This document shows positions 1 to 12,100 of a stretch of DNA of 33,686 nucleotides, piece after piece. The translations under genes were made by a program, and so were the position numbers. Each line of letters begins with the position of its first letter. Position 1 is the stretch's first letter. The notes beneath the pieces were generated by a model. It was given only the letters and a program-made list of their open reading frames with translations. It did not search any database and was not told the DNA's origin. Origin of the DNA: Gammaproteobacteria bacterium (GTDB taxonomy: Bacteria > Pseudomonadota > Gammaproteobacteria > Arenicellales > Poriferihabitantaceae); assembly GCA_012103395.1 (NCBI GenBank), contig WLWV01000009.1:1-33686 (forward strand). The letters are read 5' to 3'.

Positions 1-113
1 TGTTCCATCACTACTTCATATAGGTTAGGGTAATCAGGTTGGGTCATTGGGTTGTCTCCACATTTGCGTAAGTCACAAACATGGAACGACTTGATGGCTC
101 AACATTCAATACT

Positions 114-178
114 AAAGCCTGAAAAACAGGCTTTGGCTTCGCTCTCTACGTTCACTCCGCCAAAGCCAATAGCGAAGC
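114..178. repeat. Nested inverted-repeat region
   Basis: AAAGCCTG(114-121)-aaaaa-CAGGCTTT(127-134); GGCTTTGGC(129-137)/GCCAAAGCC(159-167); GCTTCGCT(136-143)/AGCGAAGC(171-178). Confidence 0.5.
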
Positions 179-186
179 TGCAATAG

Positions 187-336
187 AAAGCTAAATTACA
201 GACCTCAGATTACACTACCTTTGTCAGAGACCCAGATGGAAATGTCATCGAGTTTGATGAGTACCCGGGAGATGAGCCGGGTGGGCGTATGACGTCAGAC
301 GGTCAAGACGCAAGTTCCTATCATCTGCATCCGTAA
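187..336 (+). pseudogene. C-terminal remnant of a VOC / glyoxalase-like protein (truncated, no start)
   Basis: Frame reads KALQTSDYTTFVRDPDGNVIEFDEYPGDEPGGRMTSDGQDASSYHLHP* ; 'FVRDPDGNVIEFDEY' is the typical C-terminal VOC-fold motif. An in-frame TAG at 184-186 lies immediately upstream, so the rest of the protein is missing in this frame. Confidence 0.6.
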
Positions 337-380
337 AGAAAAACCTCGTGGAAGCTGTGTAAGGTATGTTACAGGCCAGA

Positions 381-410
381 AAAAACCCGTCAGGAATTGA
401 CGGGTTTTTT
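381..410. terminator. Rho-independent terminator, probably bidirectional
   Basis: Perfect 12-bp stem AAAAACCCGTCA-ggaat-TGACGGGTTTTT with A-run and T-run on either side. Lies between the + strand VOC remnant and the 3' end of the - strand transporter. Confidence 0.85.
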
Positions 411-441
411 GTTGGTACTTATTGGCACCTTTACAAAGTGC

Positions 442-2187
442 TTAGCAGCAGTTAGTTGTTATTCTCTTATTCTCTCGTAGTCCATCTCTGTATAACGCTT
501 TAATGAGCGATATACCCATTAATATCATCATGAATGAGAAAGGAACTGCTCCCACGATCATCGCTGCCTGAATCGCATTCAGTCCGCCAGCGAGTAATAG
601 TGAGGCGATCACTGCGGTAAGTATGAGGCCCCAAATAATGATGTGGATCTTACCTTTAGCGCCTGCTGCGCCGCCTGCGTTGATGGTATTAACAACCAGA
701 ACAGCGGAGTCTGCGGAAGTGACAAGATAGGTCAATAACAAGATAACGATTAATACGGATAGCAGTGTCGCAAAACCAGGGCTCAACATAATGTTGATGA
801 CTTCATATAACTGAGCTGTCAAGCTTTTCGCGTAAATCTGTCCCTCTGCTACACCACTTAATTCAAGATCAATGGCGGTGCCTCCAAGTAATGAGAACCA
901 CAAAAAGCACATGAGAGATGGAGCAAGAATTGCGCCAATCACAAATTCTCTAATAGTGCGGTTTTTTGAAATTCGAGCGAGGAATATCCCAACAAACGGA
1001 GCGAAAGCAATCCACCACGCCCAATAGAAGATAGACCACCAACCCTGCCATTCACCAGGACTGCCAGGACCGTCTGCGGGGAACACAGTAAAGGTTAGTG
1101 CAGGTAAATTGATGACGTAGTTAATAAGACCCTTGCCCATGATTTCCAGAGCAACGGTTGTCGCACCAAAAATGATGAAGAAAGTCAGTAATCCAAAAGA
1201 GAGGACCATATTGACATTACTTAACCATTTGATCCCTTTACCTACGCCAGAGAGGGCAGACAAGGTAGAACAAATCATCACTACTCCCAATGCCACAAGT
1301 AATGCTGCGTTGGTGGGCTCTCCATTGACCACTAACCATTCGGCACCGGTGATGTTATACAAACCAGAAGCGAAAGAAGCTAAACCTAACCCTATGGTTT
1401 GAGAGATACCGAGAATCGTCGCGACTACGGCAGTGATGTCAACAACATGACCAAGAGGGCCTTCAAGGTTGCGCCCGAAAAGTGGGGCTAGTGTAGAGCG
1501 AATCGTTAAGGGTAGACCTCTCGAGTAACTGAAAAATGCCAGTGAAATACCGACTAAGGCATAACACGCCCAAGCACCTAGTCCCCAATGAAGAAAAGCA
1601 TATTTGTAAACAGAGTCGATCGCAGACGCTGATTTGGGGGTGACCAAGCCATCAATGGCGCCAATCGTTCCAGCAGCAACTTGGGTGTTGTATTCAGCCC
1701 AAATATCAGCGCCTTCAGCAATGGCAATATTGGCCGACCCAAATGCGACTCTAATTGCTTCGGCACTCATTCTGATATCGGGGTTGTCCGCCATATGCCA
1801 CATGGGTTCGCCAGTGGCATAACCCAACATGCCAATTCCGATACCGGCCCCAAACATCATGGAAAACCATGAAAAACTGGAGAATTCGGGCTTCCCATCT
1901 GCGGTGCCCAGTTTAGTACGTCCCCATTTTGGATGAACTGATATCACTAAGCAAACAATGATGTAGAAAGCAACACCCCAAGTATAGTAGTAGTTGAGAT
2001 GGTCAAACGACCAGGTTTTCATTTGCCCCAGAATGCTACCGGCCTGTTCTGGATAAATAACGCACCAGATGACAATTAGCGCGATAATGATTTTAGATGC
2101 GAGAGCGACGAGATTATTAAAGCCTCGATAAAATCCACTTTCCGCGAGCTGTATGTTGAGCTCTTTTAACGGTGGCGAGATAGCCAT
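442..2187 (-). CDS. BCCT-family (betaine/carnitine/choline-type) transporter
   Basis: 581-aa ORF with many hydrophobic segments; BCCT signatures 'MMFGAGIGIGMLGYATGEPMWH' and 'FYWAWWIAFAPFVGIFLARISKNRTIREF'. Confidence 0.93.
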   Translation of the reverse strand: MAISPPLKELNIQLAESGFYRGFNNLVALASKIIIALIVIWCVIYPEQAGSILGQMKTWSFDHLNYYYTWGVAFYIIVCLVISVHPKWGRTKLGTADGKPEFSSFSWFSMMFGAGIGIGMLGYATGEPMWHMADNPDIRMSAEAIRVAFGSANIAIAEGADIWAEYNTQVAAGTIGAIDGLVTPKSASAIDSVYKYAFLHWGLGAWACYALVGISLAFFSYSRGLPLTIRSTLAPLFGRNLEGPLGHVVDITAVVATILGISQTIGLGLASFASGLYNITGAEWLVVNGEPTNAALLVALGVVMICSTLSALSGVGKGIKWLSNVNMVLSFGLLTFFIIFGATTVALEIMGKGLINYVINLPALTFTVFPADGPGSPGEWQGWWSIFYWAWWIAFAPFVGIFLARISKNRTIREFVIGAILAPSLMCFLWFSLLGGTAIDLELSGVAEGQIYAKSLTAQLYEVINIMLSPGFATLLSVLIVILLLTYLVTSADSAVLVVNTINAGGAAGAKGKIHIIIWGLILTAVIASLLLAGGLNAIQAAMIVGAVPFSFMMILMGISLIKALYRDGLRENKRITTNCC

Positions 2188-2695
2188 GTCTATGTCCTCG
2201 TGAGTTAGTAATTAATAGTGTTTCGATAAAAATAGGGTTTTTCGCTGAGCAGTTATTATTGTTAGTCTGTAGGGTCAGCGAGATGACTTATTCTGCGTGA
2301 CAATATTGTTAGGCGCAAGTGTTGTCCCGACAATTAGAGTAATCTGTCAGGGCTGTTCCGGTAATCTGAACTGTTTGGAGATAAAATGATTGAGCAGGAG
2401 CCCCTAAGATTACGACTGTTTCACAAATTCAGAGAAACCAGATAATCCCAGCCCTGATTATGTGTTGTATTTTCGATGATACTCGTTGAGCCACGATTTT
2501 GCGTTGAACCCGGTATTTTGTCTCCTTCTTGAATCGCGCTAGAAACAGATGCTTTTGCTATTCTATTCAATAAGTTAAACGATATATAGGTATTCTAGGT
2601 GGGATCAAATGCCACAATACTTCGTTTTTCCAGTCACAGTGCCGGGCGAGCTCTCACATAACAGTGGGATCGCAAGTAGAGATCAAGAATTATGT

Positions 2696-2854
2696 CTAAA
2701 AACCAGTTTCAGCATCTGCGATAACGCGGTATTATTCAATACCCATACCTAAAAATCGGTTTCAGCATCTGTGGTAACGCAGTATTATTCAATATCCAGA
2801 TCTACAAATTAGTTTAAGTACCAGTGGTAACATATGGTTATTATTGGTATTATT
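2696..2854. repeat. Three imperfect tandem copies of a 53-bp unit upstream of the PKS operon
   Basis: Units at 2696-2748, 2749-2801 and 2802-2854; core 'CTAAAAAyCrGTTTCAGCATCTGyGrTAACGCrGTATTATTCAATA' in copies 1-2, copy 3 more diverged ('CTACAAATTAGTTTAAGTACCAGTGGTAACATATGGTTATTATT'). Confidence 0.7.
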
Positions 2855-2859
2855 GTTGC

Positions 2860-2940
2860 GGACTACGGCCTATTTCTTATTTTATTTAGCTGATTTTTAG
2901 TAAAACCAATTTTATCAAGTTACGAAGACGTAGTCCTTCG
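2860..2940. promoter_or_regulatory. Possible operator/promoter-proximal inverted repeats
   Basis: GGACTACG (2860-2867) and its inverse CGTAGTCC (2929-2936); local imperfect palindrome CGAAGACGTAGTCCTTCG (2923-2940). AT-rich surroundings upstream of the PKS start. Confidence 0.3.
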
Positions 2941-3167
2941 TTCTTTCAATGGGACAGCAGTGAGTTCGGGTATTTAGATACAATTAGTTCTATAGAGTAA
3001 TTTTTCGTACCGTTGGACTTCAACCCCCTGTACAGATCCATTTATCGCCTAGAAATAATATAAAGCACTGCTAGTGTGCAATGCTTTTTCTGGGTATGTG
3101 TTAACTGGCTCAAATGCAGCGTCTTAAAATCGGCTGCAACGGACGACTAAATAAAGAGTGCTTAAAA

Positions 3168-6100
3168 ATGTTTCGAAAACATAAGGCTGACGAGGATGAG
3201 GTTGCTATAGTTGGTATATCCTGCCGGTTTCCGGGAGCTAAAAGCTATGAGGGTTTTTGGTTAAACCTAGAAAAGGGCAAAAATGATGTCCGTGAGATAC
3301 CAGAATCGCGTTGGAGTTCTGAATTTTATTCTACTGATTTCCATGAGCCGAATAGGTCAATAAGCAAATGGTGCGGGCTGTTAGATGATATAGAGCGTTT
3401 TGATTCTGCGTTCTTCGGTATCTCTGCGCGTGAAAGTAAGAGCATGGATCCTCAGCAACGTTTACTTCTTCAGGAAACGGTACGCTGTATCGAAGATTCA
3501 GGTATCCCACTTGCCGATTTGAAGAAGAAGAAAACCGGCGTTTATGTGGGCGTAATGACTTTAGATTATTTAATTGAATCTAATAAATCTGACGTTGTTA
3601 CAGATAGCTATTCTTGTTTGGGTAACTATGAAAGTATCCTTGCTAACCGGTTATCCCATTTTTTTGATTTTAAAGGACCCAGTTTTTCAATTGACGCAGC
3701 CTGTGCTTCTTCGTTAGTTGCATTGCATCAGGCTAAACTATCCCTTTTATCAGGAGAGTCGGATTACGCTATTGCTGGTGGTGTGAGCCTAAATCTCAAT
3801 CCTTGGAAATATATCTCTTTTTCGAAATCACGTATGCTAAGCCCAGATGGGCAATGTAAAACGTTTGATCAGGATGCCAATGGTTATGTTCCGGGCGAAG
3901 GGGTTGGTGTTGTTCTTTTGCAGCGATTGGAAGATGCCCTGAAACAAAATAGCCATATATATGGTGTTGTCAAAGGGTCTGCAGTTCAGCATGTCGGTAA
4001 AAGTCTTTCAATTACTTCTCCCGACATTAAATCCCAGCAGGCACTAATAGAGCAAGTATTACAGGAAAGTAATCTTAACCCGGAGAAAGTGTCCTATATC
4101 GAGGCACATGGCACAGGTACTTCACTAGGAGATCCAATAGAAGTTGCGGCACTTACACACGCATTTAATAAGCACACCTCCAAAAAGAACTACTGCTATT
4201 TAGGATCAGTAAAGAGTAATGTTGGGCACCTAGAAGCCGCTGCCGGGGTGGCTGGTATCATCAAAGTGTTGATGATGATGAAATACCGTAAGATTGCTCC
4301 TACACTAAACGTTAAACGCCCCAATCCCCTACTATTTTTAGATGATTCTGCTTTTAAATTGGCATTAGAAGCGGGAGAGTGGCAGCCTGAACCTGGTGAG
4401 CAAAGTTTAAGAGCTGGAATTAGCTCTTTCGGTTTCGGCGGTACTATGTCTCACGTTATTCTTGAATCGAGTAAACCTCACTATGCTCAGCTAAATACTA
4501 AGTCTACATCCCATCCTTTTTTATTGTCAGCAAAGACGGAAAGCGCACTAAATGCACTGATAGTTAAGTGGCGAAGTGTCATTCAAAAAGATGATTTCAA
4601 AAATCTGTCATTGCGTGATTGCTGCGGAACCTTAGCTACCGGGAGGGAACATTACCTCTATCGTTGGGGGTGCCAGGTAACGAGCATGGCAAATCTACAA
4701 CAGCAGTTGCAAAATGCCCAGCCTGTTCTTACTGCTGTTAAGCCCACGGGTGCATTGTTAATTGGCGATACCACTTGGGGCAGTTTTGGCCAGGTTAAAC
4801 CCTTTTTTCGTCATGCTAGTCTAGTTCGTGAGCAGTGGGTTGCTCTAAGAGATGATTTGAATGCCTCGATTTGGTTCCAAAGTGAACCGTTTGATTTAAA
4901 CGCGAAGTGGAATGAAGAAAATCGAGACACCTATACTTTTCTGTCTAATTATGTCTATTTGGCGAGCCTATTGAAATCAGGTTTTAGTCCCGGACTTATT
5001 GCAGGACAAGGCTCAGGTATCTGGTTAAGCCTATCGTTGAGCGGAATGTTGCCAGTTACTGAAGTATTAGCCATTTTGGCTGGTAAGTTGTCGCCGGAAG
5101 ATGTTCATCTCTCGATACCCAAAATCCCATTTTATGATGCGGTCATGTGCCAGACCGTTCGTCCGTTTCATCTTGATGGAACCTACGTGTCAGAACTTGT
5201 TAATAATGTAGATATAGGGGGGCAGGACTGGGGTAAATGTTTGAATGAATCTGCATCACTGCAAAATAGCCAGCACACCTTTAAGAGTTACCTAAATGAA
5301 TGGTTTCTGATCGTTAAAAACCGAGGGGTTGATGCAGAAACGCTTTTTGATCATTCGTTGCTGTCATCAAAAGAAAAGATATTGAGTATCGTTGTTATTC
5401 AAAGTTCATTGTTGAAGCTTTACCAAAAGTGGTCGCTTTCTCCGGTGGACCCGGTTGAGGATAAGTTCTTATCTGAGCTGATTTTACTCATTGCTCACTT
5501 TGACCTTGATAAAGGCGCTATTGTTGATTTAATCATTGGTAATGAATTTGATTCGTCCGTTATTGATGAGTATTTTAGTGGTGAAACTTCGGGCGATTTT
5601 ACCGAGGAAAAAATGTTATTAAAGGGTAAAAATCAGTTGCCAGAATCTCTGATTAAATTCTCAGAGTGGTTAGATAAGGCGAAAAGGGTAGAAGAAAGTG
5701 GATTAATCGATAGCGACATGACCGTTATTGAATGGGGTGACTATAAGCAAACTAATGCCCATTCTAAAGAAGCAAAACTTAGCCCACCAACATCATTGCC
5801 TGAAACCTTTCTTACTTTGTGGAAACATGGCTTTGACCTGAAATGGAAAGAGTGCTTTCCGGACAAAATGTTTTCTAAACTGCCACTGCCCGTTTATGAA
5901 TTTGGCGGCGAGCGTCACTGGTTGAATCATAAAAATAAAGAATCACAACCTGTGATTTCGACGGTGGTAAATAAGTTGATTCATGATGCGGACAAGCCTC
6001 ATCACTATTTCCGCGTCTTATCCCCACTTGGCGACTCAGTCATCGGCGATACCGTCGTTGAAGGCCAATGTATTACTCCTAGCCCTTTGAGATTAGCGTT

Positions 6101-9100
6101 AGCGTTGCAGGCAGGTAAAGCTGAGTCTGGTATGGAAGTTAATAGCCTTAAGAATGTCTATTTTCCTAATCCAGGTATTATCAAAGACGAGGTTCGGATG
6201 TCTATTGATATTGGTGATCAGTGTCAATTTCAACTAACAAAATCAGAGCTTAGCGGTAACGTCGACACTGAGGAAGTGCTAGCCAAGGGTTTGTTCGAGC
6301 AAGCTGATCTAAGTAGACCAGATGATTTCAATCCAGATTTATATCCTGTAGAAAAAACCGAGAGTGAAGCAGAACTTTATGAGCTATTTGATCAGTGGGG
6401 TTATCAGTATGGCCCCGGCATGTGCTTGATTGATAGAATTGATCAGACGTCTGATCATTTTATTATTCATATAAAAGCAAAGCCGACTGATGAAGCGGGA
6501 AGTGCGGGATTAGATCCATTTATCCTAGATTGTATGTTTCAAGGCGTTTTTTACATGGGACATATACAAGGCGATTTACTAAAGAATCGTTTTTTGTATG
6601 TACCTATTAGCATCAAACAACTCACATTGCTCACTGAGCTAGCAAGCGACTGTTATGCGGTGATTAATATAGCTGATTTCCATATTACTGATGATGGGGA
6701 TATACGCTTGAGTTTTACTGCTTATGATCAGCAGGGTTCTGCTGTGTTACTCGTCGACACCATTTATTTTCGCCGCGTTAAACGTGATTTTCTTTCTATT
6801 TCTCCAAAAATACCGGATGCAATACCTGCTATGCCAGACAATGATCGTTATGACACTGCTGAGCGGTTAACCAGAACAACACAATATTTGCAAAAAGCGG
6901 TCGCCGAAAGTTTGGGTGAACCGATGGACGCCATTGATATTGGCGCGCCGCTTCAGGAGATAGGTGTTGATTCATTGGTTAATCAAGAAATTGTTGAAAA
7001 ACTAGCAAAAGTTTTCCCTGATTTGTCAAGTACAGTCTTATTTGAATATACGACTGTCAAACAGTTGACTGGCTATTTTATTAAGACCTATGCGGACCGG
7101 CTGGGTGAAATATTAGATTTACCTTTATTGACGATTGATGAGCCACCTTTGCAGGGTGTTGGTAGCACGAGCGCTCCTAGTGGGGAGGTATCTGTTGAAG
7201 CTGCGCGTTCCGCAACGCCAATGGCGAGTTCGTTGGATAGCAAAGCCATTGAGGAACAGCTTACCGATACTGTTAACAAGGCGGCTAATATTGATGCTGA
7301 GGCATCTGAACCCGTCGCGATTATCGGATGCAGTGGTCGTTTTCCGCAGGCAGCCGATCTGACGGAGTTTTGGAGAAATTTGAAACAAGGTAAAAACAGT
7401 ATTACCGAGGTCCCTGAACAACGTTGGGATTATGAGGATTATTACGACAGCAGCAAGCGGAAGGGGAAAAGCTATACCAAATGGGGAGGATTTCTTGATG
7501 GTTATGATGAGTTTGATCCACTCTTTTTTAATATAACTCCCAATCAGGCACAAATGATGGACCCCCAACAGCGGGTCTTTCTTCAAACAGCTTGGAGTAG
7601 TATCGAGGATGCCGGCTACACTCGAGCCAATTTACCTAGAAATACCGGTGTTTTTGTCGGTGTAACAACCAATACTTATGCCCTGTGGGCTGCACAGCAA
7701 TCATCGGTAGATAGCCCGCAATGTCCTGATACTGACTTGTACGATGTGGCGAATCGAGTGTCTTATTTCTGTGATTTCCAAGGACCTAGCATGAGTGTTG
7801 ATACTGCATGCTCTTCATCCCTTAGTTGTGTGCACCTTGCCGTACAAAGCTTGCAACGTAAAGAATGTGAAATGGCGGTTGCTGGTGGTGTCAGTTTGAC
7901 GCTACATCCTAATCGAGTTGTGCAGTTCTGCCAGAAAAATATGCTTTCTAGCGAAAACTACTGCCATCCCTTTGGCGAAGGAAAGGGCGGTTTTGTTGAT
8001 TCTGAGGGAGCTGGTGCGATCATTCTGAAGCCCTTATCCGCTGCAATTGCAGACGGTGATTCTATTTATGGAGTGATTCGCGGCACAGCGATTAACAGTG
8101 GCGGCAGGACCGGTGGGTATACAGTTCCCAGTCCTAAAGCACAAGCCAAACTGGTTTCTAAAGCGATCGAACGTGCTGGCGTTTCGGCACGCAGTATCAG
8201 TTATCTAGAGACTCATGGCACGGGTACAACACTTGGCGACCCTATCGAAGTTGAAGGTTTGACTCAAGCATTCCGCCAACATACTGATAACACGCAATTT
8301 TGTGCAGTGGGTTCAGTCAAATCCAACATTGGCCATTTAATCTCAGCAGCCGGTATCTCGGGGTTGATCAAAGTCTTGTTACAGTTGAAACACCGCACGT
8401 TGGTGCCTTCACTCAATGCTTCCCCCACCAACTCAAAAATTCCCTTTTCTAAAACACCCTTTTACGTGCAACAACACCTGAGTGAGTGGAAGTCAGAATA
8501 TCCGCGTCGAGCTGGTGTTAGCTCATTTGGCGTTGGTGGATCGAATGCACACGTGATCGTCGAAGAGTATGCCGTTGATGAACCTGCTCTGTTTGAAAAC
8601 GAGCCCTGTCTAATTGTCATTTCCGCCAAGAACAAGGAAAGATTACAGTCCTACGTACAAAAGTTTCTCGATTTCCTACCTGAAAACCTGGCAACTCTCA
8701 GCTTACGAAATATTGCCTACACCCTACAGCTCGGGCGTGAGTCGATGGAGGAACGTTTAGCTTTTGTCGTGAATAATGTGCAAGAGCTACTTGATGCTTT
8801 GAGGAAAGTGCAGGCAGGTCATGACCTTGGCCAGGACATCTGTTTTCAAACTGACAGCCATTCTGGTAACAAAAAACAAACTTTATCATTCGAAGGAGAA
8901 GCCGGTGAGGCTTACATTAAGGTGTTGCTGGAGCAGAAACAGCTGGTCCAACTTGCTGCGTTGTGGGTACAGGGCGCAGAGATAGATTGGCAGTCACTAT
9001 ATAAAGAGAGTAACGCAGCTGGGAACGAGCTTAGACCTCGCAGAATTTCTCTTCCACAGTATCCATTTCTGAAACAACGTTATTGGCTTCCTGAAGAGCA

Positions 9101-12100
9101 GAAATTGACGGCGGATGTTGCTGAATACAATATTTCCTCTTCGACGATCCATCCATTGCTCGATAAAGTGGATATTCAGCAAAGCTTCCGACAAAAGTCT
9201 GGCTTGACCTTCTGTAAAACACTGCGCCCATCCGATTGGATTTTGCAGGATCATCAGGTTAATGAGCAAGCGCTGCTCCCTGGTGTGGCTTGTCTGGAAA
9301 TGGCTCGTGCTGCTGCTGAACATATTCAAAATAGATCGTTTAATGTAAAGAACATGGTGTGGCAGGCAGCGTTGTCCGTGGAACAATCTCCTGTAGAAGT
9401 GCAATTGATATTATCTGAACAGGGTGTTGAAGGAGCGATTTCATTTGAGATAAGTAGTTGTTTAGGTGTCAACTCCTCTGGAAAAAAATGTGCTTACGGG
9501 CTGCTAATTCCATCTCCTGAAAATAATGCGCAGCCCGAAGTTATATCACTGAACGAAATTCAGGCGCGTTGCGCGGATACAATGCTTCCTCAGACTCTAT
9601 ATGCTGATTTTAATGATTCAGGCATTCGCTATGGCGATACTTTTCAGTGTATTAACCATGTGCAAAAGAACGATCGTGAGGCATTAGCCTTTTTGAAATT
9701 GCCGGCAGCACTTAATGCGAGCTTTAACGACTACCATAACCACCCAGCGCTGATGGATGCTGCGTTACAGACAGCTTTGTTGTTGAGGGAAGACACCAAA
9801 CGAATGGCAATGCCGTTCATGGTTGAAGAAGTGCTTCATTATCAGGCAATAAGCGCTGAAGTAACTGTTTATGTTAAAAAGATAGGAGACTTACGGTTTG
9901 ACGTATTTTTACTTACGCCCGCGGGCGCTGTGTGTGTGCAGTTCAAAAACGTGGTTTTCCAACCCGCTAGCCCAGATCCTCTGGATGACTTTTTCTATAC
10001 ACCAGCGTGGGTAGCAAAGGACACGCCGCCAACAAGCATGACATCAACAGCCGTAACGCCACAGACTGTGTTAGCGTTTCTCCCGCCTCCCGAGATTTCA
10101 CATGCAGCGCAGCGGGTAGTCAACGAGCTGCAGCAACGTAACCCTTCCGTACGAATAGTTTCGCTTCGGGAAAGCGATTTCAATGCCCAAGCATTTCCAG
10201 ACACCCAGGCGATTTATTTTTTGCCGGGCTTGGTGGATCATCAGCCCGGGGCAGGTGATGTGCAAAAATTAGCAATGGCCCAGGACTTTACATCACATGC
10301 TCTGCATCGGATCGTTAAGGCGCTGGCGCGAAGTGGGCAAGCAGAATCCCCATTAACATTTACTGTTTTAACATCCCCTATTTACCCCGTAGAGGCTTCA
10401 TCGGTGCTATTTCCCTCGGTGGCCGGCCTTGCGGGGTTGACTAAAACCCTTATCAGGGAATACCCACACTGGAGAGTGAATCGGGTTGCGTTGAATCCTA
10501 TGGAAATACTCGAAGGACATGTTGACGTGACTGAAGTGCTCGCAGAACCAAGACATACCGGAGCTGAAGAGGTTGCTTGGCATGGAGGCCAACGCTATAT
10601 CCGAGAAATGAAACCTGTACAGTTTAAGCCGTCAGCTCAGGCGCCATTGCGCGAGCGAGGTGTGTATCTCATTGCGGGTGGTTTGGGCGGGGTTGGACAA
10701 CAGCTCAGTGAGTATCTGGCCAAGAACTTTCGAGCGCGATTGGTTTTGCTAGGTAGAAAGCCGCTTGATTCAGCTCGTAGTGCACAGGTTAAACAAATCG
10801 AAGAACACGGGGGTGAAGTACTGTATTTGCCAACAGATTTGAATTCGGCGAGAGAAACCCAGCGAGCCATTGAGCAATGCTTGTCTCGATTTGGTGAAAT
10901 TCATGGTGTCTTTAATTCAGCGATAGTATTGCAAGATAAAGCGCTGGAAAATATGTCGGAAGAGGATTTTCGCATCGCATACGACACCAAGGTATTGGGT
11001 AGTATCAATCTCACCCAGGCTCTGGATGGTCAGAATCTTGACTTTCTAATCTTCTTCTCTTCGATTCTGTCCATTGTTGGTAATCCCGGCCAAGGTAACT
11101 ACGTTGCTGGCGGTACTTTTCAGGATGCGCTTTCTCACTACCTGAACCAACGACAATCTTATCCGGTACAAGTCGTGAACTGGGGCTATTGGGGCACAGT
11201 CGGTATTGTTGCCACTGAAGATTATCAGCGCCGCATGAATCAACAAGGCATGAGTTCTATTGCTCCAGAAGAGGGCATGGAAGCGATTCTTCGAATTCTA
11301 AATCACCGCGAAGCGCAAGTCGTGGCGATTAAAGCTAATAGTCAGCTACAGGAAAAAATGTATGTCCAAACAGCCTCTCCCGCTCCCATTTACATTTCGG
11401 AAAACTCTACAAGTATGCCTACTCTACTAACAACGTTGGGTGACAAGTTAGACTCTGCTGTTGCACTGCAAAGCGAATTGTTCCGTTTTCAAGAGGGCTA
11501 CCAGGCACTTCAACAGTTTGCTCATCAACAGTTACTTGCCAGCTTTGTAGAAATGCAGATTTTGGCACTGAGCGATGCTGAGGCCTTACCTTCCCGCTTC
11601 GAACGTTTTTACACTGCCGCTAAACGGATGCTGGCACGTTCTTCACTAAACCTTAGTCATCCTAGTCCGTGGAGTAAGCAGGAGGCTATTTCACAGCAGG
11701 CTTTTTTGGCTGAAAAATATCCGGAGATACGCGCTCATTTGGAGTTGCTGACCCATTGTTTAGCGCACTATACTGAGTTGTTTCAGGAAACTGTTTTACC
11801 CACTGAGGTGATGTTTCCGGGCTCTTCGATGGCTAAAGTGGAAGGAATCTACAAGAATAACCCTGTTTCAGATTACTTTAATACGCTGGCTTCTCATAGT
11901 GTGCTGAATTTTATTCAGGAGAAAGCAAAGACTATTCCCACCGGTAAGAAAATTCGTATTCTGGAGATCGGCGCTGGCACCGGCGGGACTTCGGCCAAAG
12001 TGCTTGAAACGATTCAGCCTTATGGTGAACAACTGGAATATGTTTACACCGACGTTTCCAACTTTTTCTTAGTTCATGGTAAGAAGCAATTTGCACAATC

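Noticed and set aside
1133-1872. Plus-strand and alternate-frame ORFs overlapping the BCCT transporter (1133-1402, 1578-1766, 1634-1822, 1681-1872)
   Set aside because: Fully overlapped by a strong BCCT transporter ORF; no independent family signature.
2696-2854. CRISPR-like array
   Set aside because: Units are contiguous imperfect tandem repeats without spacer sequence, only three copies, and no cas genes.
3114-3167. ATG at 3114 as translation start of PKS gene 1
   Set aside because: No ribosome binding site seen upstream; the in-frame ATG at 3168 has AAAGAG at suitable spacing. Not proven.
4992-5075. Functional cis-acyltransferase domain
   Set aside because: No GHSxG nucleophile motif here or elsewhere in the window; the segment reads GQGSG, so a functional cis-AT is not supported.
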